Shown: piece after piece, positions 6,783 to 11,058 of the stretch
How the letters are laid out: each line of letters starts with the position of its first letter
How positions within the stretch are numbered: position 1 is the first letter of the stretch
Program-made: the position numbers and the translations under genes
NCBI GenBank assembly: GCA_011777135.1
Contig: JAABVY010000092.1
Location: forward strand, 1-11,058
DNA from: Candidatus Zixiibacteriota bacterium
Lineage (GTDB): Bacteria > Zixibacteria > MSB-5A5 > JAABVY01
DNA length: 11,058 nt
Direction of reading: 5' to 3'
Notes under the pieces: model-generated
The model's input: only the letters and a program-made list of their open reading frames with translations
Databases searched by the model: none
What the model was told of the DNA's origin: nothing

Positions 6783-7949
6783 TTAACTGCTTCTTCTGGT
6801 TTTATTGCTAAAGTCTCCATTGGTCATCACCTTGGCAAGCTTGAATATACTCTTGCCCACGTTTGTCAGTCGCTTTTCTCCTACCAGGGGCAATCCGGCA
6901 TCGATGGCGTCGATCGAAGCCCGGTAATTATTTGGTATTGACCAGAAAACGGGGAAATCGAGTATTTTTTCAATTTCCTCAACCTTGATCTTGTCCCTCT
7001 TGTTGAAACGGTTTATGACTATCTTGATCTTATTCTCGTCATAACCGAGATTCCTCAGATAATCCAGGGTCTTGCGGGTCGCGCGTATGGCCGGAATGCT
7101 GGAGACAGAAACTAGAAAGATATAATCGGATTGAGCAAAGACCTCCAGATTCTTTGAATCAAATGTATGCGATGTATCGATCAGCACATATGGATACATC
7201 GATTTGAGATGGTCCAGTATCTGGCCGATGTGTGCGGCGCTTATACCATTTGAATCCGCCGGATTTGTCGGTTCGGCGAGAATGGAAATACCGAGTTTGT
7301 GATGTGTCATGCAGCTTTGTAATTTCGTGCCATCGACCTGACCCATGTCATCACAGGCGTCGAATATATTATATTGAGGCGTGAGATCGAGGAAACTGGT
7401 CACATCGCCCAGCTGCAAATCGAGATCGAAGATGGCCGCTTTCTGTTTTGAGATTTTTGCCAATGCGCCTGCTATGTTAACCGCCAGGGTGGTAACACCA
7501 AGACCGCCTTTTTTGCTGAAGACACTGATGACTCTGCTCTTGGGTGGGGCAACCTGAGCCAAACGCTGTTTTTTCAATACAATTCGTTCCACAGCATCTT
7601 TGAACTCATCGATCTTAAGAGGCTTACTGAAGAATTCCTGGGCACCGGAACGGAGAGCTCTTAATATTAATTGCGGTTCCTGCATTTCAGAGCTGACAAA
7701 GATCGCCGTATCTGGATAATCGATACTCATTTTGCTTGAGACAGCAAAGATATTCTCGACATCGCTGGATTTATGCAGGTCGATCAGGACGATATCGGGA
7801 TTGAGAGATTCCATGTTTTCGTAGCAGGTTCCGATATCCCCGACCTCAGATATAAGCCTGATTTCCTCGATTTCGTCAATGTGATCCTTGATCACTTTGT
7901 GTAAGGAATCATCGGCCTGAACCATTATTATAGTTAACTGATCATTCAC
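6783..7949 (-). CDS. cpaE: Tad pilus localisation ATPase CpaE/TadZ with receiver domain
   Basis: A MinD/ParA-like protein that places the pilus machine, typically at a pole, upstream of TadA. I set the start at GTG 7949 because GGAGG (complement of 7955-7959) is five bases upstream. The open frame continues 72 codons further but only by overlapping the coding end of the preceding tadG gene. The product is 388 residues. Residues 5-125 form a CheY-like receiver with the acidic pair D13/D14, phosphoacceptor-like D57 (VLIDL), S86/S87 and K109 (SKP), all sites needed for phosphorylation. Residues 139-375 are the ATPase: deviant Walker A KKGGLGVTT (146-154), where the signature lysine is kept but the usual GKT lysine is Val152 (substitutions here are common in CpaE), then DLDLQLGD (175-182) and VLIDTS (255-260). 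Confidence 0.93.
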   Translation of the reverse strand: MNDQLTIIMVQADDSLHKVIKDHIDEIEEIRLISEVGDIGTCYENMESLNPDIVLIDLHKSSDVENIFAVSSKMSIDYPDTAIFVSSEMQEPQLILRALRSGAQEFFSKPLKIDEFKDAVERIVLKKQRLAQVAPPKSRVISVFSKKGGLGVTTLAVNIAGALAKISKQKAAIFDLDLQLGDVTSFLDLTPQYNIFDACDDMGQVDGTKLQSCMTHHKLGISILAEPTNPADSNGISAAHIGQILDHLKSMYPYVLIDTSHTFDSKNLEVFAQSDYIFLVSVSSIPAIRATRKTLDYLRNLGYDENKIKIVINRFNKRDKIKVEEIEKILDFPVFWSIPNNYRASIDAIDAGLPLVGEKRLTNVGKSIFKLAKVMTNGDFSNKTRRSS

Positions 7950-7965
7950 TTTGTCCTCCGATATT

Positions 7966-9057
7966 TTATTCCACCAGAACCGATTTGAATAAAAATCCGT
8001 CCTCGCAGTCTTCGCACACATCCCCGTCGCTTGCTCGTTTAATAAAACGAGCGGTAACATCGCTGCCGTTATGGGTTTCGATGAAAGCCGCAATAATTTT
8101 GACAACAACCAGATAGTCCCTGCCATTGGAATCGGTCTGCACGCCCTGTGTTGGATCGAATGCACAGACCTTAATGATTCGGGGACTGGTCGGATAAGCT
8201 GAATTGATCACTGATCCGGTGATCGGGTCCCACTCGGCGGTGGGATCCAGGGCAACCAGATCTCCAACTCCCTGGGCTGTCGGTCCCACCATATTCCCGG
8301 GCTCAATCTGGAGATAATCGCCGACTGAGATCGAGAACGGCTCACACTCTGCAATCCATTGCCTGTAGGCATCCGCTCCTGTTATCACGGGATCGCCGGT
8401 ATTGAGGGCGCCGAAGTCAACAGCATAATACCATCCCGTCCTGGGAGACTTATTCGAGTTTCTCAGTTTCAAAGTTACCTGGACACCAACATCCTCGGGC
8501 ACCTTATAACCGGTTATATCAGGGTCATAATATTCGCCTACATCATAGGTACTATCTATATCGGCATCATCCCACTTGTCAGGGAAGCACCAGGGTTTAA
8601 GGCAATCGGTACCCCCGACCGGGAAGACCCGGGCTGTGGCTTTAGCGCGCATTTCACCCAGATTGTCGAATAATGGATCCAGAATCTTCAAAAAGTAGAG
8701 CCTGACCGGATCATTGGTAGCCTTCGTTCTATTGGTGTAAACCATTATCCTGTCTTCATCCGGAAAGGTCACGTCGACCGGAGTAATAATTACATTCTGC
8801 ATCGAGTCCTGGATAGCATAATTAAAGCCGGCGACCGTTATCGCTTCCTGAGTGGCAATATCCTGATTGCCCGCGCTCAGATAATAGGCAGTTGCCCCTG
8901 CAATCGCGGCTGCATCCGCGGCATTCTGAAGCTGTGTCTTGGCCAGGAGTATAAGTGAGACATCGATTGCCAGAACCGAGAAGGCAAAGATCATGACAAT
9001 GGAAACTGCGACCATTATCAAGCTCGCACCTCTATTATTGTTTACTTTAGAGATCAT
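7966..9057 (-). CDS. tadG: TadG-like pilus assembly protein
   Basis: A pseudopilin-like Tad protein anchored by an N-terminal hydrophobic helix, expected in the inner membrane with a periplasmic body. With ATG at 9057 it has 363 residues. RGASLIMVAVSIVMIFAF begins the hydrophobic segment, which runs on as SVLAIDV and is followed by KTQLQNAADAAAIAGA, the hallmark of the TadG-type N-terminal domain. The rest is a soluble domain with six cysteines (C152, C157, C238, C298, C348, C351), including CLKPWCFPDKW and a C-terminal CEDC, suggesting disulfides. An in-frame GTG at 9066 adds three residues but is only two bases from the GAGG site, which itself overlaps the secretin stop codon; the ATG is 11 bases from it. 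The symbol is by domain and position; family members with this body are often annotated only as TadG-related. The exact role is less certain than that of its neighbours. Confidence 0.85.
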   Translation of the reverse strand: MISKVNNNRGASLIMVAVSIVMIFAFSVLAIDVSLILLAKTQLQNAADAAAIAGATAYYLSAGNQDIATQEAITVAGFNYAIQDSMQNVIITPVDVTFPDEDRIMVYTNRTKATNDPVRLYFLKILDPLFDNLGEMRAKATARVFPVGGTDCLKPWCFPDKWDDADIDSTYDVGEYYDPDITGYKVPEDVGVQVTLKLRNSNKSPRTGWYYAVDFGALNTGDPVITGADAYRQWIAECEPFSISVGDYLQIEPGNMVGPTAQGVGDLVALDPTAEWDPITGSVINSAYPTSPRIIKVCAFDPTQGVQTDSNGRDYLVVVKIIAAFIETHNGSDVTARFIKRASDGDVCEDCEDGFLFKSVLVE

Positions 9058-9070
9058 AATAATCACTACC

Positions 9071-10327
9071 TCACTCGACCGGCTTCTCCGTATTTTCAGC
9101 CGATGAATCCGACATTACTTCGGTTCCAGCATCAGGCTGGATTTTCGGAGAAGAGCTTTCCTGGGATGAGTTTTTTTGAAGATTCTTTTTACTCTGTTTC
9201 TTCGGCTCATCAAGCTTTTTATCTTCCTTCTCAAATGGCAATGGCGGAATTATCTCATCTTCCACAGACTCGATGATTCTGGGAGAAACGATAATCAGCA
9301 GTTCCGTCTCAACTTTCGAAGTCTCTTTATGACTGAAGAAGAAACCCAGAATCGGAATATGCCCCAGAATGGGAATTCTCTTTATGGTCTCGAAAGATTC
9401 ACTCGACAAGAGTCCGCCCAAAACTATGGACTGGCCAGAATTTAATTCCACAGTCGCATCGGCCTTGCGTGTCCTCAGGGCTGGAATATCGAAGCCCCCG
9501 TAGGTCACGGCATTGCTGTAGTCAAGGCTGGATACCTCCGGCATTATTCTCAGATTAACCAGATTTGTATCTATAACTGTGGGAATAAAATCAAGCATAA
9601 TACCGAATTCTTTCCATTCTATTGATATACTGGGCACACCCCCGGCCGCAACTGATTGGGCAACCGGCACGGGAATTTCACCGCCGACCAGGAAACTGGC
9701 CTGTTCGCCGCTCAGGCAGAGCAAATGCGGATTGGCCAGAAGCTCCAGATCGCCTTTTCTCTGCATTGCCCGAATCGCTATCGACAACTCCTGGTTGTCT
9801 CCCAGCCATTTGATCACCCCAGAGGTGGTCGGGCTGGCTGGAAGGGTCCTGCTGGTTGGATCAGGAGTGGTGACCTCACCGGCATAGGAGCCTAAAATTT
9901 TCGTACCCTCAGCAATATGCCTATCGTCATCATCGATAAATAAAAAGTCGAATCCATACTCCGAAAGCGCTGTCTTGTTCACTTCCGCCACCTGCACTTC
10001 CAGGACCACCTGCTGGCCGCTGGTATTTCGTTCCACCTTGACTTCGTATGAAGTCAGTTTTCCTGATTCGCCCCAGATTATTACAGAGGTTATGCCCTCC
10101 TCCTTGCCAATTACCACCAATGCGGAGGGAGTTATGGTGACAACATCGGCCACTTCCTTGTCGGCAAGGGAAACCGCTTCTATTTTTTCATTATATTGAA
10201 TCAGCGTCGACTTGCCTTTGGTGACCCTTACTAACTGATCCTGTGCGCTCAAATTTGAGGCGCACAGCATCAACAGGGCAACTACTATCGTCACCGCAAT
10301 AACCGGTTTCATAATTCTATATTTCAA
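9071..10327 (-). CDS. cpaC: Tad pilus outer-membrane secretin CpaC/RcpA
   Basis: A secretin that forms the outer-membrane channel for the Flp pilus. It has 418 residues with a signal peptide (about 1-28, cleavage after LSA). A pilus-type N-terminal domain follows (30-98, with QLVRVTKGKS and VVIGKEEGITSV), then a secretin domain (about 106-352) containing GDLELLANPHLL, GGEIPVPVAQ, FGIMLDFIPTV, SGQSIVLGGLL and IPILGHIPILGFFF, ending in ELLIIVSPRI. The start is TTG: AAGGAG (complement of 10335-10340) is seven bases upstream, whereas the first ATG (codon 6, 10312) is 22 bases away. The last 58 residues are a charged, low-complexity Lys/Glu/Ser/Pro tail outside the usual secretin fold. No BON domain is visible, so it is on the short side for CpaC. 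Confidence 0.95.
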   Translation of the reverse strand: MKYRIMKPVIAVTIVVALLMLCASNLSAQDQLVRVTKGKSTLIQYNEKIEAVSLADKEVADVVTITPSALVVIGKEEGITSVIIWGESGKLTSYEVKVERNTSGQQVVLEVQVAEVNKTALSEYGFDFLFIDDDDRHIAEGTKILGSYAGEVTTPDPTSRTLPASPTTSGVIKWLGDNQELSIAIRAMQRKGDLELLANPHLLCLSGEQASFLVGGEIPVPVAQSVAAGGVPSISIEWKEFGIMLDFIPTVIDTNLVNLRIMPEVSSLDYSNAVTYGGFDIPALRTRKADATVELNSGQSIVLGGLLSSESFETIKRIPILGHIPILGFFFSHKETSKVETELLIIVSPRIIESVEDEIIPPLPFEKEDKKLDEPKKQSKKNLQKNSSQESSSPKIQPDAGTEVMSDSSAENTEKPVE

Positions 10328-10369
10328 TTCAGATCTCCTTTCTCCGAACAGAATTGCTCCACCTGTGAT

Positions 10370-11058
10370 CTATTTTGAATCGTCTTTTCCTTTTTCCTGA
10401 GGAATAGCAGGAACCTCGGTCTTTTTGTCAGTCTCCCTGTAGACAGTTACAAGCGAATCGGGCTTCTTGACCGGCTCCGGTTTCTTTGTGACCACCTTTG
10501 GCCTGGTCTTTTTGGGAGCGGGCTTAGGCTTTGGCTTGGGCTTGGCATTGTCCTTCAGGATTTCAGTCTTGCTGATCGGACTCATAGGAACAACCTCATT
10601 GTCGGCACGATTTCTCAGCGCCAGATGGAGTTTTCCTTCCTGAGTGGCAAGCGCCAGATCCTGCGCACCTTTCGAATCAACCAGCAATGTAACCGCCTGT
10701 ACAGTGATGACCTTATCACCCTTCTGCTCGGTCTTTTCTCCCGCCGCCAGTACCTCCACTTTCTGCAGGATGGTCTTGGCCATGGCATCTCTGTGGTTGC
10801 CGTAATCATCAACTGTCATGATTACATCAACCATATCGCCGGGAAGAATAAAACCGGAGACGCCCGAAACCTTGTCCACCTGAATTGAGGCCGCCCTCAT
10901 ATTGGGCTCTATCAAAAGCGATAATCCGCCGCCGATGGACGAAAGTTTTGAATTCAGGATAGGCTCATTTTCTTTCAAGAACACCTTGGTTATCTGGCCC
11001 TTCAGGCTGTCAATTTCCCCATACGCATTAGTAGGAACACTGGTGGCCGGATACATCA
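10370..11058 (-). CDS. cpaB: Tad pilus protein CpaB/RcpC, 5' end outside the window
   Basis: A periplasmic protein of the Tad machine, thought to connect the secretin with the inner-membrane complex. Only the C-terminal 229 or so codons are present; the N-terminal membrane anchor lies beyond the right edge, and the Met codon at 11056 is internal. The visible part begins within the SAF domain (GQITKVFLKENEPILNSKLS) and continues into the RcpC domain with MRAASIQVDKVSGVSGFILP and GDMVDVIMTV. It then has the VLAAGEKTE and VTLLVDSKGAQDLALATQEG segments of the family. From about residue 171 of the fragment it becomes Lys/Pro-rich (KPKPKPKPAPKKTRPK, then KKPEPVKKP) and polar to the end. This resembles an extended periplasm-spanning linker and is longer than the minimal family C-terminus. 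The gap to cpaC is 42 bp. Confidence 0.93.
   Translation of the reverse strand, partial: MYPATSVPTNAYGEIDSLKGQITKVFLKENEPILNSKLSSIGGGLSLLIEPNMRAASIQVDKVSGVSGFILPGDMVDVIMTVDDYGNHRDAMAKTILQKVEVLAAGEKTEQKGDKVITVQAVTLLVDSKGAQDLALATQEGKLHLALRNRADNEVVPMSPISKTEILKDNAKPKPKPKPAPKKTRPKVVTKKPEPVKKPDSLVTVYRETDKKTEVPAIPQEKGKDDSK

Noticed and set aside
7950..8165. 72-residue N-terminal extension of cpaE
   Set aside because: It overlaps the end of the tadG coding region in another frame, has no family similarity, and an excellent GGAGG-GTG start exists at 7949.
1..11058. Defence island, mobile element, tRNA or rRNA genes
   Set aside because: No transposase, integrase, toxin-antitoxin, restriction, CRISPR or structural RNA signature was found on either strand; apart from the doubtful 45-codon frame and the unrecognised 34-residue membrane protein, every supported gene belongs to the tad locus, perR-katG or the dockerin relic.

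Overview
The window holds two gene blocks, both read on the minus strand and separated by about 500 bp of mostly non-coding DNA. From right to left, in transcription order, the first block is the distal part of a Tad (tight adherence, Flp-type) pilus assembly operon. It contains cpaB/rcpC (cut by the right window edge), the secretin cpaC/rcpA, a TadG-like pseudopilin-type protein, cpaE/tadZ, the ATPase tadA/cpaF, the platform genes tadB and tadC, and a 34-residue single-span membrane protein after tadC. Gaps between these genes are 9 to 42 bp and several stop codons run into the next ribosome binding site, so they very probably form one transcript whose promoter lies outside the window. No pilin (flp), prepilin peptidase (tadV) or TadE is present here.

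The second block is a two-gene oxidative stress unit: a PerR-type Fur-family regulator (perR) followed after 33 bp by a full-length catalase-peroxidase (katG). A PerR-box-like sequence lies in the 33-bp spacer, and a separate inverted repeat lies upstream of perR, so feedback control by PerR is plausible. Downstream of katG are a 26-bp perfect palindrome, probably the terminator, and a GC-rich bidirectional terminator-like hairpin.

The spacer between the blocks (2891-3392) contains the C-terminal tail of a type I dockerin protein on the plus strand with no start codon and no upstream body (a gene relic), a weak 45-codon open frame with a good ribosome binding site, and interlocking inverted repeats that probably include the terminator of the tad operon.

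The gene set points to a diderm bacterium (secretin, periplasmic CpaB). The dockerin tail ending in a Cys-Asp-Thr-Asn-Gly-Asp type motif, the PerR-katG pair and the compact cpaB-cpaC-tadG-cpaE-tadABC order resemble uncultivated lineages of the FCB group such as Zixibacteria. That assignment is inference from recalled family features, not a search result.

I see no evidence of a new defence or mobile system. The points most worth checking are the small membrane protein at the end of the tad operon, the dockerin relic, the palindrome behind katG, and the PerR operator candidates.
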